Below, piece after piece: positions 51,028-60,381 of a stretch of 64,000 nt of DNA; the first letter of the stretch is position 1, and each line of letters opens with the position of its first letter. The DNA lies in contig DATEDF010000105.1 in the NCBI GenBank assembly GCA_035286465.1, forward strand, positions 83,140-147,139, read 5' to 3'. A program made the position numbers and the translations under genes. Below the pieces are notes generated by a model that saw nothing but the letters and a program-made list of their open reading frames with translations, did not search any database and was not told the DNA's origin. The DNA comes from Fen-1231 sp035286465. Its GTDB lineage: Bacteria; Gemmatimonadota; Gemmatimonadetes; Gemmatimonadales; Gemmatimonadaceae.

Positions 51028-53100
51028 CTACGGCGTGCCGGACCTCCACGCCGCAAGAAGCGAATCCCGGCGAAGCGGCAGCCACTCGTGCGGGGCCCCG
51101 GCGTCGGCCCCACGGCGCCGGAGCAGGTACGTCGGCCGCGACGGGTACTCCGCGAGCAGCAGCGAATCGTGCGCCTGCAGGTCACGCGCGTAGACGTTGC
51201 CGCTCTCCTGCTCGAGCAGCAGCGGCGCCAGATGTGCGTAGCCCACCCGATCGTCGTTGATGCGCGCGATGCACGTACGGTCGTACATCGCGCCGGGCAG
51301 CAACTTTTCCGTGCTGTCGGGTGACAGCGGGCTTGACCGGACCCGGGCCGAGTCCGCGAGGAGCGGGGACAGCCGCGCCTCCGCGGCGTCGCCTCTGACA
51401 CCGTCTCGCTCGAGGGTGCGCAACGCCTTGTCGAGCGCACACGCGTCCACGTTCGAATAGAGCGCAGACGTGGCGCCGCGCGAAACGCCGCGCGCCCACA
51501 TCCGCGTCACGAGCTGGGCGCCCCAGCTCTCGCGCACAAACACGAGAGCGTCGCGCGCGCCGGCGCGCGCCGCCTCAGCCGCGTAGTCCACGCGCATGGA
51601 GGTGAGCCCGCCCCGGTACTGAGCGATGCGGACCGGCAATGAGATCGCCGCCGTCATCACCGCGCCGGTCGCCAGCGCCGCGCCGAGACCGAGCGAAAGC
51701 AACCGGCTGCGGCCCGCGTCGCTCCCGGTTTGACTGCGCCGGTGCACGGCTTCTCTTGCGAGACGCGGCAGTCGCGCCGTCCAGAGCACGAGCACGGGGA
51801 GCCAGGGGAAGACAAACCTCGGGCCCAGGAAGAACCCGTCGTGCCAGTACGCGAAGTAGAGTGCACCGAGCAGCACGGCGCATGCGAGAAGGTAGCGGTC
51901 GAGCGCGGAGATTCTCTTCGTGAGTGCGAGCGCGGCGATTGCCGGCGCGAGCGCGGGGAACGGCGTCTCGAACAGGTACGCCTGCAGTCGCGTGACGTAG
52001 AGCGAGAGCAGCTCCAGGCCGCGCGCCGGGGTGTGTACCGCGCCCCACGGTGCCGCGTGGAAGCCGAGGCCGTGAGCCTGGCCCCACAGCACCTCATACC
52101 CGAACAGCAGCGGCGAGCCCGTGCTCTGCGCGTTCACCCAGAGCATCGCACCGAAGGGGATCGCGACACCGAGTCCCGCCGTCCCGACCTCGGTCCAACG
52201 GCTGCGGTCGCGCATTGCGCGCGTGACGAGCCACACGGCCGCCGGCAGCGCGAATGCGAACGCGTCAAGCGGTCGGATGGTCGCCGCGGCACCGAGGCCG
52301 AATCCGCAGATGAATGCCCACGCGTCCGTGCCCCGCGTCCCTCTCGCCGCGCCGCCGGCAGCGGTCTTCGCCAGCCCGAGGACGGCCAGCAGAATCCACA
52401 TCAACGCGGTCGCGTGATTCATGTGTGACCCGAACATGAATGCGCCAAACGGCGCGACGGCGAAGAGGGTTGTCGCTCCAGCGTGAAACCCTCCCGGTGC
52501 CTCCGGGTCCGTCAGCGGCACGAGCCGGGCGAAGAGCGCGACGGCGACGGCCCCGGACACGGGCCCGACGAGCCACGCCGAGCGGGCGAGGACGCCGAGC
52601 GCAAGCATGGCGGGGCCGCCCGGCGGGAACTGCGAGTACACCTTGTCGCCCGTGTCCACGACGTGAAGAATGGAGAAGAACTCCTGGTACTCCGCGACAG
52701 GCAGCCAGAGTCGTCCTGAGGCGAAGATGCGCGCCTGGAAGAGCTGCACGAGCTCGTCAATCAGCAGCGGCCGGCCGGAGAAGACCGACCGGGAGATCCA
52801 CGCGTAGACGCCAAGGGCCAGCAGCGGGGCGAGCCAGCCGATCACTCGAGCCACGCGAGCGCGCGGCGCTCCGTCGCTCCGTTCAGGTTCAGGTGCGCGG
52901 TGTTGTGCCGCGACCTTCGGCTCCTTCGGCCCCAGTCGCCGGCGCAGAAGCACGATGGCGATCACGGCCGCGCCAAGGCAGATCGCAGTGCCGTACCCCC
53001 ACTCGATCCACCGCCTCGCGTACGCGCGATCCGCTTCCCCGCCGGGGAGCCAGTTCGCGATCGGGAGAAAGCCGAGTATCGCGAGCGCGACCGCGATCAC
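51028..53100 (-). CDS. Large integral membrane protein, glycosyltransferase family 39-like
   Basis: 690 residues. About ten to twelve hydrophobic segments make up residues 1-500. After the third segment a luminal/periplasmic loop contains the acidic pair in RPLLIDELVQLFQARIF, as in GT39/ArnT-type enzymes that use polyprenyl-linked sugars. The last 190 residues form a soluble domain (DALVFVRESWGAQLVTRMWA; HLAPLLLEQESGNVYARDLQ). Function is probably transfer of sugar to a protein or lipid in the periplasm; this is family-level inference. Its ATG overlaps the mnmG stop. Confidence 0.75.
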   Translation of the reverse strand: MIAVALAILGFLPIANWLPGGEADRAYARRWIEWGYGTAICLGAAVIAIVLLRRRLGPKEPKVAAQHRAPEPERSDGAPRARVARVIGWLAPLLALGVYAWISRSVFSGRPLLIDELVQLFQARIFASGRLWLPVAEYQEFFSILHVVDTGDKVYSQFPPGGPAMLALGVLARSAWLVGPVSGAVAVALFARLVPLTDPEAPGGFHAGATTLFAVAPFGAFMFGSHMNHATALMWILLAVLGLAKTAAGGAARGTRGTDAWAFICGFGLGAAATIRPLDAFAFALPAAVWLVTRAMRDRSRWTEVGTAGLGVAIPFGAMLWVNAQSTGSPLLFGYEVLWGQAHGLGFHAAPWGAVHTPARGLELLSLYVTRLQAYLFETPFPALAPAIAALALTKRISALDRYLLACAVLLGALYFAYWHDGFFLGPRFVFPWLPVLVLWTARLPRLAREAVHRRSQTGSDAGRSRLLSLGLGAALATGAVMTAAISLPVRIAQYRGGLTSMRVDYAAEAARAGARDALVFVRESWGAQLVTRMWARGVSRGATSALYSNVDACALDKALRTLERDGVRGDAAEARLSPLLADSARVRSSPLSPDSTEKLLPGAMYDRTCIARINDDRVGYAHLAPLLLEQESGNVYARDLQAHDSLLLAEYPSRPTYLLRRRGADAGAPHEWLPLRRDSLLAAWRSGTP

Positions 53101-55025
53101 TCGCGCGATCGTTCGATCTCCAGCACGAGGTTCTGCAGATCGGCCGGGCTGACGCCGGGAATGCTCGCCGCCTGGGCGAGCGACGCCGGCCTGCGCGCCG
53201 CCAGCTTCTGGCGCGACTCGACGGATAATGTCCGCATCCGTTCGTACGGCGCATCCACGGGAAGCGGATACCCGGCCATCCGCTTCAGCCGGTCGGCGGC
53301 CTCACGTTCTTTGCTGAAATAGCCCGCGTACTTGAGTTCGAGCTCGACCGTCGTCAGCACGTCGCGCGGCAGGTCATCGCCGACGCCCGTCGCGCGGAAG
53401 AGCGACTCGAGCGACACGTCCTGCCGCTTGGCAAGCTCCGCCACTCGCACCGGATGCACGAGCGACGCCGTACCTGCCGCAGAGAGCAGGCGCTCCACGC
53501 ACGCAGGCCGCGCGCTCGTATCGCGCGCGAGTCGCCAGGCGCGTTCCTCCGTGGCGGTGCGTTCCCCGATGAGGCGCTGCTCGGCGTCCGTGTAGAGTCC
53601 CAGACCTCGCCCGATCGGGGCGAGGCGTCCGAGCGCATTGTCCTGTCGTACCGTGAGACGAAACTCGGAGCGCGAGGTGAACAGGCGGTACGGCTCGTCC
53701 ACGCCGCGCGTGACCAGGTCGTCCACCAGCACCCCGATGTAGGAGGTCTCGCGTCCGAGGGTGAGCGCGTCGCGCCCGGCGACACCAAGCGCCGCGTTGA
53801 GTCCGGCGACGACTCCCTGCGCACCCGCCTCCTCGTAGCCGGTGGTCCCGTTGATCTGCCCCGCGAAGAAGAGTCCCGCGATGCGTCGCACTTCGAGCGA
53901 CGGGAAGAGCTGCGTGGGCGGGTAGTAGTCGTACTCGATCGCGTAGCCCGGCCGCGTCATCTCCGCGCGCTCGAGGCCGGGCACCGAGCGGAGCATCTCG
54001 ATCTGCACGGCGGCGGGCAGCGAGGTGGAGAGCCCGTTGACGTACAGCTCGTGCGTGTCGAGCCCCTCGGGCTCGAGAAAGAGCTGGTGCCGCTCGGCGT
54101 CCGGGAAGCGCACGATCTTGTCTTCGATCGAGGGGCAGTAGCGGGGGCCGCGTGCGCCGATGGCGCCGCCGTACATCGCCGACCGGCCGATGTTCTCCGC
54201 GACGATCGCCTTCGTCCCGGCCCCCGCGTAGGTGATCCAGCAGGGGAGCTGCTCGAGATGATGCAACGCCGCGCGCGACTCGAGCGCCGACCAGGCGTAC
54301 CGGAAGTCGTGCAGCTCGCTGTCCTGCCGCTCGAGCCGGGAGCGCTCGACGGTGCGTCCATCAATGCGGGGCGGCGTTCCCGTCTTGAAGCGTTCCACCG
54401 TGAGTCCGACATCCGAGAGCTGCTCGGCCAGATGCGTCGAGGCGGCCTCGCCCGCGCGGCCACCGGAGACCTGCGTATCGGTCCCGATGTGGATGCGCCC
54501 GCGCAGGAACGTGCCAGTGGTGATGACCACCGCGCGCGCGCCGAACCGCCGGCCTTCCATCGTCTCGACGCCCGCGACGCGCGCGTCGCCCGCGGCGAAG
54601 AGCAGGCGGCGAACCGTGCCCTGAATGACGGAGACGCCGCGCTGTTGCTCGACGAGGGCGCGCACCGCGCGGCGGTACAGTCCGCGGTCGCACTGCGCGC
54701 GCGGGGCCCAGACCGCGGGGCCCTTGCCCCGATTCAGCATCCGGAACTGCACCGTCGCGCGATCGGTCGCGCGCCCCATCACCCCGCCCAGGGCGTCAAT
54801 CTCCCGCACGACGGTGCCCTTGGCCACTCCTCCGATCGCCGGATTGCACGACATCTGGCCGATCGTCTCGAGGCTGCTCGTGACGAGGGCGACCTGCCCG
54901 CCCTGCCCGCGCGATCGGCCCGCGCTCAGCACACGCGCCGCGGCGACGGCGGCTTCGGTACCCGCGTGTCCCCCGCCTACGACGATGACGTCGAAGTCCG
55001 CTTCGTTCGTTCGCCCGGCACTCAT
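53097..55025 (-). CDS. mnmG: tRNA uridine-5-carboxymethylaminomethyl(34) synthesis enzyme MnmG
   Basis: 642 residues from the ATG at 55025, which gives the family opening MSAGRTNEADFDVIVVGGGHAGTEAA. FAD-binding GGGHAG, the conserved MSCNPAIGGVAKG and MLNRGKGPAVWAPRAQ, the NADH-region PPRIDGRT, and the C-terminal MnmE-contacting helices (YERMRTLSVESRQKLA) are all present. With MnmE it installs the cmnm5 group on wobble uridines. It is the first gene of a unit with the GT39-like protein. Confidence 0.97.
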   Translation of the reverse strand: MSAGRTNEADFDVIVVGGGHAGTEAAVAAARVLSAGRSRGQGGQVALVTSSLETIGQMSCNPAIGGVAKGTVVREIDALGGVMGRATDRATVQFRMLNRGKGPAVWAPRAQCDRGLYRRAVRALVEQQRGVSVIQGTVRRLLFAAGDARVAGVETMEGRRFGARAVVITTGTFLRGRIHIGTDTQVSGGRAGEAASTHLAEQLSDVGLTVERFKTGTPPRIDGRTVERSRLERQDSELHDFRYAWSALESRAALHHLEQLPCWITYAGAGTKAIVAENIGRSAMYGGAIGARGPRYCPSIEDKIVRFPDAERHQLFLEPEGLDTHELYVNGLSTSLPAAVQIEMLRSVPGLERAEMTRPGYAIEYDYYPPTQLFPSLEVRRIAGLFFAGQINGTTGYEEAGAQGVVAGLNAALGVAGRDALTLGRETSYIGVLVDDLVTRGVDEPYRLFTSRSEFRLTVRQDNALGRLAPIGRGLGLYTDAEQRLIGERTATEERAWRLARDTSARPACVERLLSAAGTASLVHPVRVAELAKRQDVSLESLFRATGVGDDLPRDVLTTVELELKYAGYFSKEREAADRLKRMAGYPLPVDAPYERMRTLSVESRQKLAARRPASLAQAASIPGVSPADLQNLVLEIERSRE

Positions 55026-55050
55026 CCCGAGAAAACTATCAGGGACCCGC

Positions 55051-55371
55051 TCACTCCGATGGCTTCTTTGCGACGAGGGGCAGTCGGCCGGAGCGACTCG
55101 CGGAGATGACGTTCTCGAAGGGCGGTGGCGGAAGCGGTCGCTTGCCGATTGGCTGCAGCATGCCTTCCCACGAGCACTCCGGGCACCAGCTCGGCCGGAG
55201 CCGCGGGAAGAGCCACGCCACGCCGCGCCGCTCGACGCGGATCGTCTCGCCGTCGCACGCGGGACACTCCGGGGCCTCCGAGAGCAACCACGCGTAGACG
55301 AACGTCGCCGCGATGATGCGCAGCACGAAGAGGCCGCCCATGAACCAGAGGAAGATCGCGGCATCGCTCAC
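55051..55371 (-). CDS. Small membrane protein with C-terminal zinc-ribbon-like motif
   Basis: 106 residues from the GTG at 55371, just after the stop of the preceding gene. One membrane helix (IFLWFMGGLFVLRIIAATFV) is followed by two CxxC pairs (ECPACDG and WCPECSW, spaced 24 residues), which could bind one zinc. The C-terminal tail is Pro-rich then basic. Function unknown. Part of a three-gene unit with the NfeD-like gene and the hydrolase. Confidence 0.65.
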   Translation of the reverse strand: MSDAAIFLWFMGGLFVLRIIAATFVYAWLLSEAPECPACDGETIRVERRGVAWLFPRLRPSWCPECSWEGMLQPIGKRPLPPPPFENVISASRSGRLPLVAKKPSE

Positions 55372-55373
55372 GG

Positions 55374-55706
55374 CTACAGCCTCCCCTCGACGACCTCCCA
55401 CCGCTCGACGAACGCCGTGCCGCCCTCGATGCGCTCGATGACGACGTCCGTGCCGGACGCCATCGCGCGGCCGTCCACACTTCTCGCATTGACCTCGTAC
55501 CGCGAACCCTCGAGCGTGTACGCCACCCTGCCAGGCGTGTCTGCCGCGATCGCGACCGTGACCCGCGCCACGAGTCCGGTGATCACCTCGGGATCCTCCT
55601 GCACGCGCGGCCTCTTCGAAGGGGCGAAGAGGCCTATGCCGTGGATCATGAACAGCACGCCAGCGGCAATGACTGCGATCAGGAGGAGGCCGATGGCGAC
55701 CTTCAT
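55374..55706 (-). CDS. Small membrane-anchored protein with C-terminal OB-fold (NfeD-like)
   Basis: 110 residues from the ATG at 55706, overlapping the upstream hydrolase gene stop as ATGA. One membrane helix (MKVAIGLLLIAVIAAGVLFM) precedes a beta-rich domain (VARVTVAIAADTPGRVAYTL; GTDVVIERIEGGTAFVERWE). The latter looks like the C-terminal OB domain of NfeD-type proteins. No partner stomatin gene is present. Function unknown. Confidence 0.65.
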   Translation of the reverse strand: MKVAIGLLLIAVIAAGVLFMIHGIGLFAPSKRPRVQEDPEVITGLVARVTVAIAADTPGRVAYTLEGSRYEVNARSVDGRAMASGTDVVIERIEGGTAFVERWEVVEGRL

Positions 55707-56716
55707 CTCACTCCGAGATTCTTCTTGAGAAAGGCGACGGTCCTTGGCCACGCATCTCTGGTGGCCGCGAGGTTCGCCGGTCCCGCGTCCGCACTCGCGC
55801 CGGTGGCCGGATCATCCTGCGCGCGCAGGAAACCGTGAATCGCGCCCTCGTAGTTCACGCCTGCGTAGTCCTTCCTCATCGCCCTCATGATCGAATCAAT
55901 CGCGGGCATCATCGCCCCGATGCGGGCGTCGCGTGAACCATTGAGCAGCATCACCGGAACCTTGATTCTCGCCAGCGAATCAGTGGCCGGAGCCGCGGGA
56001 ACCGCCGGGGTCGTCGCGGTCGCGGCGGCTCCACCGGTGGCGAATGGGCTGCCGTAGAACGCCACGCCGCCGGAGAACCCCGTGACACCACCGTGCACGG
56101 CGTGGCCCCACGTCGTCGAGCCGCCCCAGCAGTAGCCGATGACCGCGTAGCGCTGCTCCGCCGAGGGCTGCGTCATCGCGTAATTCGCCGCCGCGACAAT
56201 CACGCGATTCCGCTCGGCGAAATCAACACCGCCGATGAGCTGTCTCGCACTTTCGGACGCGAGTTCCGTGGACGACGGGCCGCCACGCACACGAGAGAGA
56301 AAATCCGGCGCGATCGCGACGAATCCCTCCGCCGCGACCTGGTCCGCCACGCCGCGCACCCACGTCGAGAGGCCGAAGATCTCGTGTACGACGACGACCA
56401 CCGGCGCCTTCGTGCGCGAGACCGGATACACGATCCACGCCATCAACGAGTCCTTGGAGCCCGGCTCCCACGCGATCCTGACCCACTCCGCGTGGCGCGG
56501 ACTCGCCGCAAGACGCGCGGCGGCGTTGCTGTTGCTCGCCGGGAGACCCGGCGTTCCCTGCGATGTTCCGACGGCGAGCGTCGGCGCCCGCATGTCGGCG
56601 GCGCTCATGTGCGCCATATGGTCGTCCGGTGCGGCCGACTGCGAGGACTGCCAGCGCTGCAGCGTGCAGGCCGAGAGGAAGAGGGCGGAGAGCGAAAGTG
56701 CTTTCAGGCGACGCAT
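55703..56716 (-). CDS. Dienelactone-hydrolase-family lipoprotein
   Basis: 337 residues. A lipoprotein signal ends in LFLSAC (lipobox near residue 17). The alpha/beta hydrolase domain has the dienelactone hydrolase pattern: HEIFGLSTWVRGVADQVAAE (oxyanion loop), nucleophile motif GYCWGG with catalytic cysteine, the DAR segment and a final histidine in AIHGFLRA. An Ala/Thr/Pro-rich insertion (about 220-250) interrupts the core. Periplasmic hydrolase of unknown ester or lactone substrate. Confidence 0.85.
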   Translation of the reverse strand: MRRLKALSLSALFLSACTLQRWQSSQSAAPDDHMAHMSAADMRAPTLAVGTSQGTPGLPASNSNAAARLAASPRHAEWVRIAWEPGSKDSLMAWIVYPVSRTKAPVVVVVHEIFGLSTWVRGVADQVAAEGFVAIAPDFLSRVRGGPSSTELASESARQLIGGVDFAERNRVIVAAANYAMTQPSAEQRYAVIGYCWGGSTTWGHAVHGGVTGFSGGVAFYGSPFATGGAAATATTPAVPAAPATDSLARIKVPVMLLNGSRDARIGAMMPAIDSIMRAMRKDYAGVNYEGAIHGFLRAQDDPATGASADAGPANLAATRDAWPRTVAFLKKNLGVR

Positions 56717-56869
56717 CGTGGGAACACCTCGGTGGGCGACGTTCGAGAAGCGGACACGCGCTCAAACGTATGCAACCGGTGGACCGGTTGCGAGGCCCGT
56801 GCTCCGGTTACTCCGACCGCCGGTCCGAAGCGGGCCGGCCCCGAAGCCTGGTTGCCGCGCGGAGCTGTC

Positions 56870-57850
56870 TCACTTCCCGCTGGCCAGCCAGCGGATCACC
56901 CGCTCTTCCATATGGTAGCGTGGGTTCCAGGGCTGTCCGGCGACCCAGCCGACGTGCCCTCCGCGCCGGCTGAACTCGAGATGCAGTTGCGGATTCCCCC
57001 GCGCGATCTCTCGCACGCGCTCGAGGACCGGCGGCGGCAGAAACGGATCGTCCCACGCGCTCACGAGGAGGGTTGGAACCCGGATCCGGTGGAGGAACCC
57101 GATCGAGCTTGACCGCTCGTAGTAGTCGTGCGCGCCGGCAAAGCCGTGCAGCGGGCCGGTGAGAACATCGTCGAAGTCCCAGAACGTCTTCGCGGAGAGG
57201 AGGCGCTCGCGATCGCAGAGATCCGGGTGCAGTTCCAGTTTCCGCAAGCTCTTCGCGGTGAGCGACTGCAGAAAGTGGCGCACGTAGAGGCGCGCAAACC
57301 CGTGCTCCAAGTAACGCGAGCCCGTTTCGAGGTCATACGGCACGCTGACCGCGGCGACGCGCCTGACCTCGCGGGGCACGCGCTCACCCTGCTCGCCGAG
57401 CCACTTGAGCGCGACATTCCCTCCGAGCGAAACGCCGCACAGCACGAGGTGCAGGTCCGGCACGCCGGACGCGAGGCGTCGAATCACGAAGTCTGCGTCG
57501 GTCGTCTCGCCGGAGTGATAGAACCGGCGTGCCCGGTTCACCTCGCCGTCGCAGGAACGGAACATCAACAGATCGCCGCTCCAGCCGAGTTTGCGTGCCT
57601 CGAGCAACAGGCCGTGCGCGTACTTCGCCGTGATCTTCGCCTCGAGGCCGTGGAGGATGAGGAGGTGCGGCACGCCCGACGTGACCGTCCCCATCCGGAC
57701 GAGCGTGAGGTGATCACCATCGGGCGTCGGCCACCGCTCCAGACGGTCGTGCACGGGCGCTCGGCGACGGAGCACCTTGCCCCAGATCGTGGGGAGGTGC
57801 GGGCCGGGAAGCCACCACGCGGGCCGGAAGGCGGATGCAAGCTCAGGCAT
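56870..57850 (-). CDS. YheT-family alpha/beta hydrolase
   Basis: 326 residues. The opening PAWWLPGPHLPTIWGKVLRR and the central LILHGLEAKITAKYAHGLLL are typical of the YheT/ABHD1-3 family; the nucleophile elbow is GVSLGGN, the acid is in SAWDDPFLP, and the histidine is in RGGHVGW. Members hydrolyse lipid or small esters. Cytoplasmic. It is separated from the dienelactone hydrolase by about 150 bases with no gene. Confidence 0.88.
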   Translation of the reverse strand: MPELASAFRPAWWLPGPHLPTIWGKVLRRRAPVHDRLERWPTPDGDHLTLVRMGTVTSGVPHLLILHGLEAKITAKYAHGLLLEARKLGWSGDLLMFRSCDGEVNRARRFYHSGETTDADFVIRRLASGVPDLHLVLCGVSLGGNVALKWLGEQGERVPREVRRVAAVSVPYDLETGSRYLEHGFARLYVRHFLQSLTAKSLRKLELHPDLCDRERLLSAKTFWDFDDVLTGPLHGFAGAHDYYERSSSIGFLHRIRVPTLLVSAWDDPFLPPPVLERVREIARGNPQLHLEFSRRGGHVGWVAGQPWNPRYHMEERVIRWLASGK

Positions 57851-57981
57851 GGTGCTACGATTCTAACTGGAGCGCAGGTGGCGCACGCTTGAGGGGGAGT
57901 TCTCGCGGGGATTCGCGCGACACGCCGGGAGGCGCCGTATTATTCTTGCCGCTCTCCGGCTACCGTCTTCCGCCTCTCCCG

Positions 57982-58338
57982 ATGGAAGTCCAGCTGTTCG
58001 GCACTCAGAAGAGCCAGGATACCCGCAAGGCGCTCCGCTTCTTTTCCGAGCGCCGCATCAGGGTTCACTTCGTGGATCTCGCGGAGCGCGCCGCGAGCAA
58101 GGGAGAGCTGCAGCGCTTCGCGCGGGAATTCGGGGTCGGCGCGCTCATTGACCGGGGCTCGAGACGGTACACCGAACTCGGCCTGGGCGTCGTGCGCTAC
58201 GATGATGCGCGGTGGATCGAACGGCTGGTGGAGGAACCGCTGATGCTGCGGATGCCGCTCGCGCGTTGGCAGCACAAGGTCACCGTCGGGCTCGCCGAGG
58301 AGGAGTGGAAGCAATGGGTCGCCACCGGAGAAGAATGA
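57982..58338 (+). CDS. ArsC/Spx-like protein without the catalytic cysteine
   Basis: 118 residues, length and fold pattern of the ArsC/Spx family. The N-terminal strand and loop EVQLFGTQKSQDTRKALRFF aligns with the CxxxRKA active-site loop, but the cysteine position is Ser11 (KSQDTRKAL). The later substrate region (LMLRMPLARWQHKVTVGL) resembles the family's RPIV-type segment only partly. Arsenate reduction is unlikely; a structural or regulatory role is possible. A run TATTAT upstream (near 57935) may be a -10. Confidence 0.75.
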   Translation: MEVQLFGTQKSQDTRKALRFFSERRIRVHFVDLAERAASKGELQRFAREFGVGALIDRGSRRYTELGLGVVRYDDARWIERLVEEPLMLRMPLARWQHKVTVGLAEEEWKQWVATGEE

Positions 58339-58381
58339 ACCGGGCGCCGGATCACACACCGATCGCAGGGAGACCGCGCCA

Positions 58382-59371
58382 ATGTGGCTGATGTGGACCG
58401 GGTTCCTCGCCTTCGTGCTCCTGCTGCTCGCGCTCGACCTGGGCGTGTTCAACAAGACGGCGCACGCGCCGACGGTGCGCGAAGCCCTGGCGTTCACCGC
58501 GATGACCGCCGCGCTGGCCGTCGCCTTCAGCGGGTTCGTGTATGTCGCCTACTCGAACCACTGGGAAGGGCTCGGCCTGACGGTTGACGCGGTGGATCGG
58601 CAGCTCAACGACGGCCGGCTCGCCACGGTGAAGTTCCTGACGGGCTACATCGTCGAGATGTCGCTCTCGATGGACAACGTGTTCGTCATCGCGCTGATCT
58701 TCGAGCACCTGCGGGTCCCGCTCGCGCAGCAGCATCGCGTGCTGTTCTGGGGGATCATCGGCGCGCTCGGCATGCGCGGCGCGATGATCGCGGGCGGCGC
58801 GGCGCTCGTGGCGCGCTACCACTGGATCCTCTACGTCTTCGGCGTCTTTCTCGTCTACACGGCGCTGCGCATGCTGTTGGCGAAGCGGAAGGAGGAGTCC
58901 CCCGAGGAGTCGTTCGTGGTCCGCTGGCTCGGCCGGCATTTTCGCGTCACGAAGGAGTTCCACGGGAGCCGCTTTCGGGTCACCGTCGAGGGCAAGCGCT
59001 TCATCACGCCGCTCTTCGTCGCGCTCGTCCTGGTGGAGACGACGGATCTGGTCTTCGCGGTGGACAGCATTCCGGCGATCTTCGCGATCACGACGGACCC
59101 ATTCCTGGTGTTCACGTCGAACGTCTTCGCGATCCTGTGCCTCCGCTCCCTCTACTTCGGCCTCGCCGGGCTGATCGAGAAGTTCAAGTACCTCAAGGTG
59201 TCACTAGCTGTGATTCTCGGGTTCGTCGGCATCAAGATGCTGGTCGCCAAGTGGACGGTGGAGCTGCTTGGCGAAGCGGTGAACTTCTGGATGCTCGGGA
59301 TCGTGGCGGGGATTCTCGTGTCGGGTGCTTTGGCGAGCGTGGTGGCCGAGCGGAACAGTGTGCGGCGCTGA
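58382..59371 (+). CDS. TerC-family integral membrane protein
   Basis: 329 residues with eight or nine hydrophobic segments. The TerC/Alx signatures are present: LTGYIVEMSLSMDNVFVIAL, IPAIFAITTDPFLVFTSNVF, the LAGLIEKFKYLKVSLAVIL region, and the acidic DxxxAxDS (ETTDLVFAVDS). Relatives affect tellurite resistance and manganese homeostasis or membrane-protein assembly. It starts 44 bases after the ArsC-like gene. Confidence 0.93.
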   Translation: MWLMWTGFLAFVLLLLALDLGVFNKTAHAPTVREALAFTAMTAALAVAFSGFVYVAYSNHWEGLGLTVDAVDRQLNDGRLATVKFLTGYIVEMSLSMDNVFVIALIFEHLRVPLAQQHRVLFWGIIGALGMRGAMIAGGAALVARYHWILYVFGVFLVYTALRMLLAKRKEESPEESFVVRWLGRHFRVTKEFHGSRFRVTVEGKRFITPLFVALVLVETTDLVFAVDSIPAIFAITTDPFLVFTSNVFAILCLRSLYFGLAGLIEKFKYLKVSLAVILGFVGIKMLVAKWTVELLGEAVNFWMLGIVAGILVSGALASVVAERNSVRR

Positions 59372-59471
59372 CTCCGGCGTGGGCGATGAAAGCGGGAGCA
59401 AGCGTGCGGTTCTTCGGTGACTTGCGGGCGGGCGCCGGCGGCGGCATGCTAGCACTTCCCAGGAGGTGCCC

Positions 59472-60374
59472 ATGGCGCTATCCGACCTGATCTCGGCTGC
59501 GATCACGAGCGGTGGCGAGCCCGGCCCGAAGCCCAGGGACGACGAGCTCGACCTGTTCGGGATGACGCACACCGGGAAGGTCCGCACCGAAAACCAGGAC
59601 CACTTCCTGATGTGCACCGTGCACCAGCAACTGGTGGTCCACTACACGAGCTTCCCCGACCCCGGCAAGCTCCCGGTGCGCGGGGAGCGCTTCGCGTCAA
59701 TCCTCCTCGTGGCTGACGGCGTGGGGGGAGCGACCGCGGGGCGCGAGGCGAGCCAGCTCACGATCGAGACGATCGCCCGGTACGTGTCCTCGACGATGCG
59801 CTGCTTTCAGGGAACAGTGGGGCCGACCTCGGAGGAGCAGCTGCTGGAGTCGCTGCGTGCGGCGGCGCGCGAGGCGCACGCGGCGGTCCGGGCCGAGGCG
59901 GCCGGGCGAGGCGCCTCGAAGATGGCGACGACGCTGACGCTGGCCATCCAGGTGTGGCCGTATTCGTACGTGATGCAGGTCGGCGATAGCCGCGCCTACT
60001 ACTACGTCAACGACAATCTCAGATTGGTGACGCGCGACCAGACGCTCGCGCAGGATCTCGTGGACCAGGGGGTGCTCCCGGCGGACCGCGTGTCCCGGTC
60101 GCCCTTCCGGCACGTGCTGGCGCGTGCGATCGGCGCGGACGAGGCGACGCCCGAGGTGACGCGCATCGGGCTCAACTGGGGGTGCGTGCTCCTCCTCTGC
60201 AGCGACGGGCTCACGAAGCATGTCTCGGATGGCGAGATCCTGTCAGAGATCCGCGCGATGACGTCTTCGGAACAACTCTGCCGGTCGCTTGTGGATTTGG
60301 CGCTCGAGCGGGGCGGGAGCGACAACGTCACGGTGCTCGCGGGGCGGCCAATCCAGAAGCGACCCACGGGCTAG
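59472..60374 (+). CDS. PP2C-family protein phosphatase
   Basis: 300 residues from the ATG at 59472, placed five bases after GGAGG; the GTG at 59466 is less likely. Metal-binding motifs of the PPM family: the TENQD segment near residue 40, LVADGVGGATAG, QVGDSRAYYYV, LLCSDGLTKHVSD and GGSDNVTV. No membrane segment. It would dephosphorylate proteins phosphorylated by Hanks kinases such as that at 34330-35244. Confidence 0.92.
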   Translation: MALSDLISAAITSGGEPGPKPRDDELDLFGMTHTGKVRTENQDHFLMCTVHQQLVVHYTSFPDPGKLPVRGERFASILLVADGVGGATAGREASQLTIETIARYVSSTMRCFQGTVGPTSEEQLLESLRAAAREAHAAVRAEAAGRGASKMATTLTLAIQVWPYSYVMQVGDSRAYYYVNDNLRLVTRDQTLAQDLVDQGVLPADRVSRSPFRHVLARAIGADEATPEVTRIGLNWGCVLLLCSDGLTKHVSDGEILSEIRAMTSSEQLCRSLVDLALERGGSDNVTVLAGRPIQKRPTG

Positions 60375-60381
60375 AGGAGCC

